Shown here one piece after another: positions 1-8,313 of a stretch of 22,276 nt of DNA (position 1 is the stretch's first letter; every line of letters starts with the position of its first letter). Location: the NCBI GenBank assembly GCA_002254595.1, contig NJEH01000013.1, positions 1-22,276 on the forward strand, written 5' to 3'. Under the pieces are notes generated by a model. It was not told the origin of the DNA, searched no databases, and saw only the letters and a list, made by a program, of their open reading frames with translations. Made by a program: the position numbers and the translations under genes. The DNA is from Thermofilum sp. ex4484_15. GTDB lineage: Archaea; Thermoproteota; Thermoprotei; Thermofilales; EX4484-15.

Positions 1-738
1 TGCGGTATAGGCATAGTTATGGGGGCTTTACTGAGGGCTATTAAGGAATCTGGGCTTAGGAGGGAGGAAGTAGTAATCGTATCGGGTATAGGTTGTACCG
101 GCAGGATAACTACCTACTTAAAGTTCGATACGGCCCACGTATTGCACGGCAGGGCCATACCCTTCGCCGTAGGGGTTAAGCTGGCTAAACCGGAGTTGAA
201 GGTAATAGCCATAGGGGGGGACGGGGATATGCTTGGGATAGGGGGGAACCATTTAATCCACGCCGCTAGGAGGAACGTAGGCATACTCGTAATAGTAGTT
301 AATAACGGGGTTTACGCTATGACAGGCGGGCAGTTAGCCCCTACTACGCCTACGGGGGCTAGGACTACTACTAGCCCCTACGGTAACTTGGAGAGGCCCT
401 TTAACGTAGTAGCTTTAGCTTCGTCGGCCGGGGCTTCTTACGTAGCCAGGTGGACCACCGCGCATCCGGTTCAGTTGAAGGAGAGCATAAAGGAAGCCCT
501 CTTCAAGAAGGGCTTCTCGTTAATAGAGGTCTTCTCCCATTGCCCTACTATCTACGGTAGGTTAAATAAATTAGGAGGTCCGGCTGATATGATTAAGTTA
601 CTAGCCAGGAGGAGCGTAATTAAGGAAGGGGCTAAGTTAGAGGAAGCGGTAGCGGATTGGAGGGGGAGGATAGTTTGCGGGGTCTTCGTAAACAGGGAGG
701 GGGAGGAATTCTCCGAGAAGTTGAGGAGGGAGGGGTAG
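1..738 (+). CDS. korB: 2-oxoacid:ferredoxin oxidoreductase, beta subunit (5' partial)
   Basis: TPP-binding beta subunit of a 2-oxoacid (probably 2-oxoglutarate) ferredoxin oxidoreductase. It makes acyl-CoA and CO2 while reducing ferredoxin in the cytoplasm. The open frame runs from base 1; its first codons read CGIGIVMGAL, the family's CxxCGxG region, so the gene starts upstream and the ATG at 19 is internal. The TPP/Mg motif GGDGD..GGNH and the following NNGVYAMTGGQ segment are present (codons about 67-106). The family is normally about 275-290 residues, so roughly 40 residues are missing at the left edge. The TTG of the gamma-subunit gene follows one base after the stop, in the usual beta-gamma order. 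Substrate choice between 2-oxoglutarate and another 2-oxoacid is inferred. Confidence 0.9.
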   Translation, partial: CGIGIVMGALLRAIKESGLRREEVVIVSGIGCTGRITTYLKFDTAHVLHGRAIPFAVGVKLAKPELKVIAIGGDGDMLGIGGNHLIHAARRNVGILVIVVNNGVYAMTGGQLAPTTPTGARTTTSPYGNLERPFNVVALASSAGASYVARWTTAHPVQLKESIKEALFKKGFSLIEVFSHCPTIYGRLNKLGGPADMIKLLARRSVIKEGAKLEEAVADWRGRIVCGVFVNREGEEFSEKLRREG

Positions 739-739
739 G

Positions 740-1285
740 TTGAAGGTAGAGGTAGTAATAGGGGGTAGGGGAGGGCAGGGCATATTGTTCGCAGGTTACT
801 TACTGGGCTACTCTGCGGTTAAGTACCTAGATAAGTACGTAGTTCAAACCCAAACGTACGGGGCTGAAACCAGGGGAGGGGAATCGGTATCGGAACTAAT
901 CATAGGGGATAGCGAGGAGGATGTAGAACAGTTGGTAGTAAGGAAGGCCGATGTAGGTATATTCATGTACCAAAGTACCTTGAATTCCTATTCGGGTAAG
1001 TTAAGACCCGATTGCATTTTAATAATAGATAAGGATTTAGTAACCGATATCCCCGAGGGCTATTTTAAAGTTGAGGAAGTACCAGCCCTTAGGTTAGCCG
1101 AGGAAGTAGGTTCCCCCCTCTCGTCCAATATGGTAATGCTAGGGGCGTTCTCCGCTATCACTAAGGTAGTGGAACTAAGCGCTTTGGAAAAGGGGTTAGG
1201 GGATTTAATAAGCGGGGAGAACTTAAAGGCGAACTTAAAGGCTTTACGTAAGGGTTACGAGTACTACCGCGAGCGTAGCGTTTAG
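740..1285 (+). CDS. korC: 2-oxoacid:ferredoxin oxidoreductase, gamma subunit
   Basis: Gamma subunit, 181 residues, a normal length for a separate KorC-type chain; it contacts the CoA and TPP end of the complex. The N-terminal GGRGGQGILFAGYLLG is the hallmark of the family, followed by QTQTYGAETRGGES. It starts with TTG one base after the beta-subunit stop, and the purine-rich tail of that gene (GGAGGG at 726-731) can serve as ribosome binding site, so the two are translationally coupled. The gene ends 12 bases before the convergent peptidase gene. The alpha and ferredoxin-like subunits would be expected to the left, outside the window. Confidence 0.92.
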   Translation: MKVEVVIGGRGGQGILFAGYLLGYSAVKYLDKYVVQTQTYGAETRGGESVSELIIGDSEEDVEQLVVRKADVGIFMYQSTLNSYSGKLRPDCILIIDKDLVTDIPEGYFKVEEVPALRLAEEVGSPLSSNMVMLGAFSAITKVVELSALEKGLGDLISGENLKANLKALRKGYEYYRERSV

Positions 1286-1297
1286 CGAAGCCCCGAT

Positions 1298-3496
1298 TCA
1301 CCTCCTTTCTAATAAATAGCCCTTACCCGGCTTTACGTACTTTATGCCCCCTCCTACCCCTAATACGTATTCGACCCACCTACCTTCCCATTCGTAGATC
1401 CTAGTAGCGTTTAGGGCTTTACAAAGCGAACTAGGGCTTAAGGTACCTATGCCTACTACGCCTACGGGCCTTACCTCCCCCGGGGCTAGGGGGTTCCTAT
1501 AGCTAACTAAGGGTATGTAACCTAAGTAAGTTAAGTTAAACCCCTTTAGGGCCTCCAACCAGTAAGCTTCCCCTACCCTTAAGCGGACCCCATCCTTAAA
1601 TAGGGGTAACCAAGCCCTTAGCTTAGCATCCCAACGGTATACGGCTTTAACTAGGTCCCGCTTTAACGTAACGGGGTATACCGGGGCTAAGGGTAGGCTG
1701 AAGAAGTTCCACCCCCTCTTGAACTTCAACGTGAACTTTAACTCTCCTTCCCCGAAGTAAAGCCAGTACGGGTCGCCTAGCCTCCCGGGTACCGAGCCCT
1801 TAGCGTAAAGCCTTAACTTTACGTTTAAATAGGGCCTCTGTAACCCCTTTAGTACGCGTAAGGGTAGGGCTTCGCTTACCGAAAGGCCCTTAAGGCTTAC
1901 CGTAGCCCCTCCCGTACTTAGCGATACTCCCGGTTCCGAGGCCCTTAGCGGAACTACGGCGTCGAACTCCCCGGCCCCCGTCGATAGCGCGGAAGCGAGA
2001 TACGCTGGACTAACCGGGCGCGTTAAGTTTACCTTAACTATTAGGGCCGAAAGGTTCACCTCCAACCTAGCTTCCCTTATGTAACCCTTAGCCTCTAACC
2101 TTAAGGAGGAACCGGGGTAGACGGTTAGCGTACCTCCCCCGTAAGCTTCCCCTAAGGGTAGGTAATAACTTAATTTCAACCTGAAGTTCCTCCCTACCTT
2201 AACCCTTAAGTGGGCTATTAGGAAGTTTAAGCCTATCCATATATCGCCTTCAGTTAACTTACCCCACTTAACGCCTTCCCAACGGTAAGCGGTACATTTA
2301 CCTTTACTTATTTCTATTAAATAATCAGCCCCCCCGTAACCCGTGGACCAATTTAAATCGGAGTCCAAGTACGCGGTAAAGGAATACCCCTTACTTAACG
2401 GCGCGTAAGTAGCCCCCCCAGCCTTAGTGGAACCTATAACTACTAAGCCGTTACCTCGAAATAGGTAGTATCCGCCTATGTAATTAGCTTGGACGAACTT
2501 AGCGCTCGAACAGGAATCCAGTACGTAAAAGTAAGCCCCTGCCTTTAACTTCCTTAAGGCGGTATAATTTAAGTAACCGTCCCACCTACCCCTTACTTTA
2601 AAAATATGTCCTTCGCTCCATCCATGTACGAAGACGTGGACGAGGGACCAGCTAGCGTTAACCCTCCTTAAGTAATCGGAGGGATTAGTTAGCACCTTAT
2701 CCTTAATTACCTCTACCGAGGAGTAAAGGGGGCCTATCGCTTCCCTAATTTCGCTACTTACGTCCACGGCGCTAGGAGGGCTTACCCAATCGTCGTCTAC
2801 GTATATTAAAGCCCTATGGCGAGGCCTTAAGGCACCTAACCTAAATTCATGATCCCTCCTGAAGTAGTTAATTAACATAATTATAGCCTCCCTACCTTTA
2901 ACCGGGGGCGTTAACCTACCTACCCATATTTCCGGTTCCCTATCCCCTTCGTGTTTATCGAAGATTCCGTTGCCGTCGCTATCTACCCATAAGCCGTTTA
3001 AATCCATGTAGAAGAGGTCCGTAGGGAAGCGTTCGTAACTAGGGAAGCCGGAAGCAGGGGGGTTACGTACTTCGTAGAAGGCGGAAGGTATATCGCCTAC
3101 TAGAAGTACCCCCTTTAACCCGTAAGGTAAGGAACTCCTTAAGAAATCCCTTAGGGATTCCGGATCCCCCCCTTCGTAAGCGAAAATATAAACGCCTAGT
3201 CCTTCCCTCTCCACGTCACTAGCGTAAGTTAGTAATTCCTTCCTCAAGTACTTCCAGAGCTTAGCTTCCGCTATTACATACATTAATTTAAGGTAATGTA
3301 ATTTAGGCTTCCTCAAGGTAGTTAACTTTAAATCGCTTAAAGGCATCCTAACGGTAACTTCCCTAAGTTCGGAGGGGCGTTTAGGGCCGTAAGCACTAGG
3401 CGGGAAGTACGCGCCCGATGCCTCCTGCCAACTCGGGTACGGTAGGTATAGGGATAGTATTGCGAGGATTAAAATAGCTTTTTTACTCATATCCAT
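1298..3496 (-). CDS. Secreted C25 (gingipain-like) cysteine peptidase
   Basis: Predicted exported cysteine peptidase of clan CD. Residues 5-29 form a signal peptide (Lys-Lys, then a hydrophobic stretch, then SGA). The peptidase domain spans about 95-400: VLLVGD near 131-135, the Asp/Gly-rich segment DSDGNGIFD at 172-180 followed by GDREPEIWVGR, the catalytic pair His291 (VHGWSEGH) and Cys329 (VLDSCSS). A beta-rich middle follows. The C-terminus has two half-repeats of the GWN..SLPL / YxW..W / G.(A/G)YWL type, at about 595-648 and 680-729, common in secreted archaeal and bacterial proteins. The ATG at 3496 lies about 25 bases from a TATA-like stretch, so the transcript may be leaderless. It is divergent from another exported protein gene. 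Substrate is unknown. Confidence 0.82.
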   Translation of the reverse strand: MDMSKKAILILAILSLYLPYPSWQEASGAYFPPSAYGPKRPSELREVTVRMPLSDLKLTTLRKPKLHYLKLMYVIAEAKLWKYLRKELLTYASDVEREGLGVYIFAYEGGDPESLRDFLRSSLPYGLKGVLLVGDIPSAFYEVRNPPASGFPSYERFPTDLFYMDLNGLWVDSDGNGIFDKHEGDREPEIWVGRLTPPVKGREAIIMLINYFRRDHEFRLGALRPRHRALIYVDDDWVSPPSAVDVSSEIREAIGPLYSSVEVIKDKVLTNPSDYLRRVNASWSLVHVFVHGWSEGHIFKVRGRWDGYLNYTALRKLKAGAYFYVLDSCSSAKFVQANYIGGYYLFRGNGLVVIGSTKAGGATYAPLSKGYSFTAYLDSDLNWSTGYGGADYLIEISKGKCTAYRWEGVKWGKLTEGDIWIGLNFLIAHLRVKVGRNFRLKLSYYLPLGEAYGGGTLTVYPGSSLRLEAKGYIREARLEVNLSALIVKVNLTRPVSPAYLASALSTGAGEFDAVVPLRASEPGVSLSTGGATVSLKGLSVSEALPLRVLKGLQRPYLNVKLRLYAKGSVPGRLGDPYWLYFGEGELKFTLKFKRGWNFFSLPLAPVYPVTLKRDLVKAVYRWDAKLRAWLPLFKDGVRLRVGEAYWLEALKGFNLTYLGYIPLVSYRNPLAPGEVRPVGVVGIGTLSPSSLCKALNATRIYEWEGRWVEYVLGVGGGIKYVKPGKGYLLERR

Positions 3497-3512
3497 AACT
3501 TAATTAAGGATT

Positions 3513-3530
3513 AAGATAGATAAAAATTTT
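3513..3530 (-). promoter_or_regulatory. Candidate TATA promoter of the C25 peptidase gene
   Basis: Read on the minus strand, this stretch contains TTTTTATC about 22-29 bases before the ATG at 3496, the spacing expected for an archaeal leaderless transcript. The surrounding region is so AT-rich that the exact box is uncertain. Confidence 0.4.
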
Positions 3531-3601
3531 ATTAAATTAACTTTTATTTGAATATTAAATGAGCATTATTTTTTAATATAAATGAATAAATACCCAAATT
3601 A

Positions 3602-3632
3602 AATTAACGTTTAAAATAACTTAAAGTTAATT
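3602..3632. promoter_or_regulatory. AT-rich interrupted dyad in divergent control region
   Basis: AATTAAC (3602-3608) and TTTAA (3610-3614) are mirrored by TTAAA (3621-3625) and GTTAATT (3626-3632), giving 12 complementary positions with one unpaired G and a six-base centre. It lies between the starts of the divergent peptidase (3496) and Ig-like protein (3736) genes, so it could be a shared operator. The region is AT-rich, which makes such symmetry easier to find by chance. The rest of 3497-3735 holds only promoter-like AT sequence and no gene. Confidence 0.35.
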
Positions 3633-3691
3633 ACTAAACGGAGTAGATCCCGATGATACCTTGATGTATAGTAGTTAATTTCACCTCTTAC

Positions 3692-3727
3692 CTTATTTAA
3701 GGCTTTAAGCGAAGAAGTAGTAGGTGG
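3692..3727 (+). promoter_or_regulatory. Candidate TATA box and ribosome binding site for the Ig-like secreted protein
   Basis: CTTATTTAA at 3692-3700 is a plausible archaeal TATA box, which would start transcription near 3722. GGTGG at 3723-3727 sits eight bases before the ATG at 3736 and fits a Shine-Dalgarno site, supporting that start. Confidence 0.45.
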
Positions 3728-3735
3728 TCCTTTAG

Positions 3736-5682
3736 ATGCCTAAAACCCTCCCCTTAACGTTAATTATCCTACTCCTCCTCTGGACCTACCCCCTTTCAAT
3801 TTACTCTTCTCCCTACTCCTTAAGCGAGGAAAAAGGTAAGTTGAAAGTAGAAGTAATCTACGAACTAACCTTACGAGAGAGCAAGGAAGTAGTAATAGGT
3901 TCCCGTAGCGAGATGAAGTTCATAGCCCCTCCCCCTCCTAAGGGTTTCGAAATAGGTTATACCTACCTGAAGTGCGAGGAAGGCTTACCTAAATTCGTTA
4001 AGGTAGTAGGGGCGGATAAGGTTAGGGAGGTCGAGGGTACCGTAAAGTCGGCCATAAGGAGGGGAGGGGAGTTAACCTTGAGGAATTCCGGCCCCCTTAA
4101 CATAACTTTAAATTTAGATTTACTATTCGCGTACATTAAATCGCTAACCGTAAAACCTTCGGGAAGGGAATTTTCCCTAGAGGTAAAGAGGCCTGAGGAA
4201 CCCTTCTCTCAAGCCCAAATGTACCTCTACGCTTCGATAGATAATAAGTACCCTTACGCCTTCTCGGATATCCTCCTACCTAACGGTACTTCGCTACTTA
4301 GCGTCGACGTACAGAGGAGGCTAGAAGCTAACGATATACTTCTCGATTTACATCACGTTAGGATAAGGTTGGGGGGTTCGCTACCCTACGGTAAGTACAC
4401 CTTCATCCTTAAAGGAGGGGATTACTACTCCCTACCTTATTCCTTCATCCTTAAGGAGGGGACGGCGTTAAACGAGTCCATACCTCCCTACTCGTGTAAG
4501 GAAGTGAACTTCCCTAAGGGTATAGGGGAGTGGAAGGTAATAGGTTACTTGCTCGCTATCTACGGGCCTAAGAAGTTAAACGAAGGCGTACTTGACGTAA
4601 AGGGCACCTTAGTAGACTACGTTTACTCCGGCGGTAATAACGTCGAAGTAAGGGCAGCTTCCTACTTAGTACCTCCGTTGGAGTTCGGGTACTGGTTGGA
4701 CGTATACGTAGTTTACGGTAGTTGGTTTAAAGTAGAGAACAAGGGTAGTAGTTCCCTTAGCTTAACTTACATACCTTTAACCATTAAACCCCTAGGCGAG
4801 TGGGAGGAGAGGGGGTTAGTTTTAACTTTAAGGAAGGTAGACGTAATGGGGGCTAGGAGGGCGTACCTAGTAGTCCAATTACCTTCCTACGGGGAAATCA
4901 AGGCGGTTATAGGGCCTGGGAAGAAGGACCTAACTAAGTACTTCGAAAGTAAGGTTAAAATAATGGAGGAGGAAAGGGGGGTAAGCATACTAGGTAACCA
5001 AATGTACATAGAGGTAGGTAAGGATGAAGCCCTTTCCTCAGCTAGTTACACGGTGCTGATAAGGTGGAAGAAGTTAACGGTTAAGGCGTTGGATTCCAAG
5101 GGGAGGCCGTTGAAAGGGGCCCAAGTAATCCTCGAAGGCCCTAAGGAACTAACGGCCCTCACTAATTCCGACGGGTTAGTTACGTTAAAGGTCTACGCGC
5201 CCGGAAACTACTTGCTTAAGGTAAAATTTAAGGGGAGCGAAGTATACGAGTGGGAGTTAAATGAGCCTTACGGCTACTTAGAGGTCCCGTGCAAGGTATA
5301 CGATATCAGCATAGTAACCGTAGGGTTAATGGGCCAACCGTTGGGCGGTAGTTCGGTAGTCCTTAGGAAAACCGGCGGAGGGATAGTAGCTATAGGTAGG
5401 ACGGATAAGAGGGGTATGATAATCTTAAGGGAAGTACCTAGCGGCACCTACGACCTGGTAATATCGTATAAGAGGTTTAAAATGATATTCAGTAACGTTA
5501 CCGTGGAGAGCCCGCTAACGTTGAAAGCGGGTTTGGACGTACTATTCGAAATACCGTACTTTAACGTACCGATATCGCTTAAGGAAGCTATAGGGGCCTT
5601 AGGGGTCCCCATAGCTACCTTGCTAGTACGTAAAGCCGTGAGGAGGGAGGAAGAGGAGGAGGTTATAACCGCCGAGGGTTAG
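3736..5682 (+). CDS. Exported protein with two carboxypeptidase-regulatory-like Ig domains
   Basis: A 648-residue protein with no enzyme motif that I recognise. Residues 5-25 are a hydrophobic signal segment (LTLIILLLLWTYPLSIYSS). About 30-440 is a beta-rich region rich in Tyr, Leu and Gly without clear motifs. Two tandem domains follow: about 450-510 (KALDSKGRPLKGAQVILEGP, then TNSDGLVTLKV, then PGNYLLKV) and about 520-595 (VTVGLMGQPLGGSSVVL, then TDKRGMIIL, then PSGTYDLVI). Both match the carboxypeptidase D regulatory-like / transthyretin-like beta-sandwich pattern. A weakly hydrophobic stretch near 612-632 and a Glu-rich tail could anchor it to the membrane or surface layer. It is divergent from the C25 peptidase and tail-to-tail with nrdD (10 bases). 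A cell-surface role is inferred. Confidence 0.65.
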   Translation: MPKTLPLTLIILLLLWTYPLSIYSSPYSLSEEKGKLKVEVIYELTLRESKEVVIGSRSEMKFIAPPPPKGFEIGYTYLKCEEGLPKFVKVVGADKVREVEGTVKSAIRRGGELTLRNSGPLNITLNLDLLFAYIKSLTVKPSGREFSLEVKRPEEPFSQAQMYLYASIDNKYPYAFSDILLPNGTSLLSVDVQRRLEANDILLDLHHVRIRLGGSLPYGKYTFILKGGDYYSLPYSFILKEGTALNESIPPYSCKEVNFPKGIGEWKVIGYLLAIYGPKKLNEGVLDVKGTLVDYVYSGGNNVEVRAASYLVPPLEFGYWLDVYVVYGSWFKVENKGSSSLSLTYIPLTIKPLGEWEERGLVLTLRKVDVMGARRAYLVVQLPSYGEIKAVIGPGKKDLTKYFESKVKIMEEERGVSILGNQMYIEVGKDEALSSASYTVLIRWKKLTVKALDSKGRPLKGAQVILEGPKELTALTNSDGLVTLKVYAPGNYLLKVKFKGSEVYEWELNEPYGYLEVPCKVYDISIVTVGLMGQPLGGSSVVLRKTGGGIVAIGRTDKRGMIILREVPSGTYDLVISYKRFKMIFSNVTVESPLTLKAGLDVLFEIPYFNVPISLKEAIGALGVPIATLLVRKAVRREEEEEVITAEG

Positions 5683-5692
5683 CGAGGGTACC

Positions 5693-7567
5693 TTAAAGTA
5701 CGCTCCTATAGTGCTTCCTAGTCCAGAACTCCTCCCTCCTCCCGGGGTACCAGTTACTAAGGGGCCTGTAGTAACCTATTACCCTACTCCATATCTCGGT
5801 TTCGCTACCGCATTTAGGACAATGGGGGTAAAGGCCCGCAGACCTCCATCCGCACTTCCTGCACATACTGAAGGCCGGCGTAAAGCTCCAATACATTAGC
5901 TTAGTGTGATAGGTTAGCTTCTTAACTAACTTAGCTAAGGCTTCAGGATCTGGTTCCTCGCCTAGGAATATATGCATCATCACCCCCCCTGTAAAGTAAC
6001 CCTGTAGCCTGGATTCTATCTCCATCCTCTCTGGTAATTCGAGTTCCGCGTAATAAGGTACTATACTACTACTGTAGAAAACCGCCCCATTATGGCGTAC
6101 ATAAGGCGAGAGCTGGGGGTAAGTAACGATATCGGCTTTAGCTAGCTTAATAGCTGCGGTCTCACCTGGTACCTCCTCTACGTTGTAAGGTATTCCCGTA
6201 GTTAAGCTCCATTCCCTAACTTCGCTCACCACGTATTTAAGAACGCGTTCCATAACCTTTAAGGCCTCCTTCAACCTCCCAGCGTCAGGTTCCGCCCATA
6301 AGGAGGGATCCCCGATCATTATCGAAGCCATCTCCGGTAACCCTATTAAGCCTACCGTACTGAAGAAGGGGGTACCGGTTAACGAAAATACCTCCGGTAC
6401 GTACTCTAAGGGCATGGAGTAAACGCCCGGGTAGTTCCTAGCCAGTTTACAGTAGCTCTCCCTCATCCAATCCAACCCCTTTTTAACTAACCTTAAGACT
6501 TCCCCTAACCTCTCCGTTAGCTTCCCTTCATCCCCTTCGGATTCGAAAGCTATCCTAGGTAAGTTAACCGTGATAACCCCTATGCTACCCGTTATATCGG
6601 GTAAAGCCCATATACCGCCCTTCCTCAGCTTAAGCGCCCTCTCGTAAGCTCCCCCTAGATCGCTTACCCTTACCTCCTTCACTAATTCCAGTAATTCGCT
6701 CCTATCTATAGCTATCCTACAGCACATAGCGTAACTTGAGTTAGGATCCACCACCCTGGTATTTAACCAGTAGAAGCTACCCCTAGCGGCCGCGGTCCTG
6801 AATATAGCTTCGAATAGTTCGGGATCCTCGAATATAACCTTACTAGTAGTCATTAAGGTTAATATCGGGAAGGTGAACGGAGCCCCGTTACCATCACCTT
6901 CGAGGAAGAGTTCGGCTAAAGCTTTAACGAATAACTTGGCTCCGCTTAAGTAATTACCTAAGTTACCTACTTCCTTACCTCCATGGATCGCCCTATCCCC
7001 TTCTAAGAGGGCTTTAGCCGCGTCCAATACTAAGGTGAAATTGGTAAAAGGCGTTTGCATACCCACCCTAGATGGGAAGTTCAAGTTGAAAAGCAACCTT
7101 TGAACCCCTTGCTTTACCTCCCTGTAGCTTAAACCATCCACCTTAATGAAGGGACCTGAATAGAGCTCTACGGCGTTAAGCGATTGAGCTCCCGAGAAGT
7201 ATTGCTGCATGGAGGTTAAGTAATTCATTATTTGATCGACGAAGGAGTTAAAGTGCTTAGCAGGTCTGGAGTATATAGTAGGGGTCCTTAACCCCTTAAG
7301 TAGGACCCTCCTAATGCTATGGCCGCAACAATAAGGTACTAGGAGGCTGTAAGGTAACTTATGTACGTAAATTACGCCCCTTAAATGGGCTTCGTACACC
7401 TCCCTAGGTAAGATATCCCCTACTATGGAAGAAAGCACTCCTTCCGTAACGTAGTTAAATAAGCCGGTAGGGCTAAGGTACTTATTAGCGTTATTAAATA
7501 CCTCCTCGCTGGAACGCTCCAAGTATTGGTTGATTAGTTCCCTTACGTTAATTCCTTCGCTAAGCAC
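5693..7567 (-). CDS. nrdD: Anaerobic (class III) ribonucleoside-triphosphate reductase
   Basis: Glycyl-radical enzyme that reduces ribonucleotides to deoxyribonucleotides for DNA synthesis without oxygen. Visible features: active-site cysteine region PYCCGHSIRR (Cys80/81), second active-site region SYAMCCRIA (Cys282/283), a C-terminal zinc site C569-x2-C572...C583-x2-C586, and the glycyl-radical loop RVIGYYRP with Gly598. At 624 residues it starts directly with the catalytic barrel and has no N-terminal ATP-cone, unlike the roughly 700-residue enzymes. It starts with GTG and overlaps the end of its activase gene nrdG by eight bases, so the pair is an operon with the activase first. Oxygen-sensitive activity implies an anaerobe. 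Confidence 0.95.
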   Translation of the reverse strand: MLSEGINVRELINQYLERSSEEVFNNANKYLSPTGLFNYVTEGVLSSIVGDILPREVYEAHLRGVIYVHKLPYSLLVPYCCGHSIRRVLLKGLRTPTIYSRPAKHFNSFVDQIMNYLTSMQQYFSGAQSLNAVELYSGPFIKVDGLSYREVKQGVQRLLFNLNFPSRVGMQTPFTNFTLVLDAAKALLEGDRAIHGGKEVGNLGNYLSGAKLFVKALAELFLEGDGNGAPFTFPILTLMTTSKVIFEDPELFEAIFRTAAARGSFYWLNTRVVDPNSSYAMCCRIAIDRSELLELVKEVRVSDLGGAYERALKLRKGGIWALPDITGSIGVITVNLPRIAFESEGDEGKLTERLGEVLRLVKKGLDWMRESYCKLARNYPGVYSMPLEYVPEVFSLTGTPFFSTVGLIGLPEMASIMIGDPSLWAEPDAGRLKEALKVMERVLKYVVSEVREWSLTTGIPYNVEEVPGETAAIKLAKADIVTYPQLSPYVRHNGAVFYSSSIVPYYAELELPERMEIESRLQGYFTGGVMMHIFLGEEPDPEALAKLVKKLTYHTKLMYWSFTPAFSMCRKCGWRSAGLYPHCPKCGSETEIWSRVIGYYRPLSNWYPGRREEFWTRKHYRSVL

Positions 7568-8180
7568 CCGAGCTCACCACCACTTCTTCGACGCAGTACG
7601 ATTTCCTTAACCCCTTAAGTAACGGTAGGATTTCTCTTAGCGCGTTCCCTAAAGCTCCTAACGTTATACCCCTAGCTACCGGTACCCTTAACTCCAATGT
7701 AACCTCGTAACCCCTTAAGAGCTCTAACGACTTCAAATACTCCCCCCAATAATTACGCGCCTTCTCCCCCAAACCGCTCATGATATCGAAAGGTACCTTA
7801 AGATCTGTAGCTACATGATCTAGTAACCCATCCTTTAAGAGACGCTCCAATTCGGAAGCTAGGGTTAAATTAGTATTTAAACTAATCATTAAGCCTAGAG
7901 ATTTTACCTTCGAGAATAACTCCCTTAACGCTTCGACCTGTAGGAGGGGTTCCCCTCCGGTAACGTGTAGGTAATCTACGAACTTAACCGACTTAGATAT
8001 CTTAACCATAAGTTCCCCTAGTTCCGCTTCCCCGCATACCTTTCGGTCAGCGTTAGCTATCCTCCAATTATGGCAGAAGGGACAACGTAGATTACAACCG
8101 CATACCCAAAGGGCGAAGGAAGGGTATCCGTGTACGTCTATAAGGGAAATGGGCTTATAACCGGCTATTTTCAACTTCAA
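7560..8180 (-). CDS. nrdG: Radical SAM activating enzyme of the anaerobic ribonucleotide reductase
   Basis: Activase that uses a 4Fe-4S cluster and S-adenosylmethionine to place the glycyl radical on NrdD. The cluster motif CxxxCxxC is Cys29-NLR-Cys33-PF-Cys36, preceded by an extra Cys27; the SAM-binding GGEP is at 75-78. At 206 residues it resembles the NrdG-type and small pyruvate-formate-lyase-activase-like family. It starts with TTG at 8180, about 33-40 bases after a good TATA box, and its end overlaps nrdD, which is the strongest evidence for its partner. Confidence 0.93.
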   Translation of the reverse strand: MKLKIAGYKPISLIDVHGYPSFALWVCGCNLRCPFCHNWRIANADRKVCGEAELGELMVKISKSVKFVDYLHVTGGEPLLQVEALRELFSKVKSLGLMISLNTNLTLASELERLLKDGLLDHVATDLKVPFDIMSGLGEKARNYWGEYLKSLELLRGYEVTLELRVPVARGITLGALGNALREILPLLKGLRKSYCVEEVVVSSGA

Positions 8181-8212
8181 CTTCCCACAATTCTTGACGG
8201 CTTAAGGGGTAG

Positions 8213-8220
8213 TAAATATA
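8213..8220 (-). promoter_or_regulatory. TATA box of the nrdG-nrdD operon
   Basis: On the minus strand this reads TATATTTA, a strong archaeal TATA box. Transcription would start near 8190, leaving a leader of roughly ten bases before the TTG at 8180. Confidence 0.55.
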
Positions 8221-8235
8221 CCTTCCCCCTCACCC

Positions 8236-8260
8236 TAGATCCTATCCAGGGTAGGACCTA
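8236..8260. promoter_or_regulatory. Candidate operator dyad between the nrdGD and htpX-like promoters
   Basis: A 25-base dyad centred on A8248. Left half TAGATCCTATCC, right half GGGTAGGACCTA. Ten of the twelve paired positions are Watson-Crick, one is T/G and one is a mismatch. The single-base centre makes it unsuited to an RNA hairpin but typical of a site for a dimeric regulator. It lies between the two divergent TATA boxes (8213-8220 and 8265-8272). The binding protein is unknown. Confidence 0.5.
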
Positions 8261-8264
8261 AACC

Positions 8265-8272
8265 CTTATAAC
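8265..8272 (+). promoter_or_regulatory. TATA box of the HtpX-like protease gene
   Basis: CTTATAAC about 26 bases before position 8295, giving a short leader that would contain AAGGAG at 8300-8305 ahead of the start codon. Confidence 0.5.
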
Positions 8273-8313
8273 GAGCTTAAGGGCATTAATTCCTAGCGTA
8301 AGGAGTGGGAACT

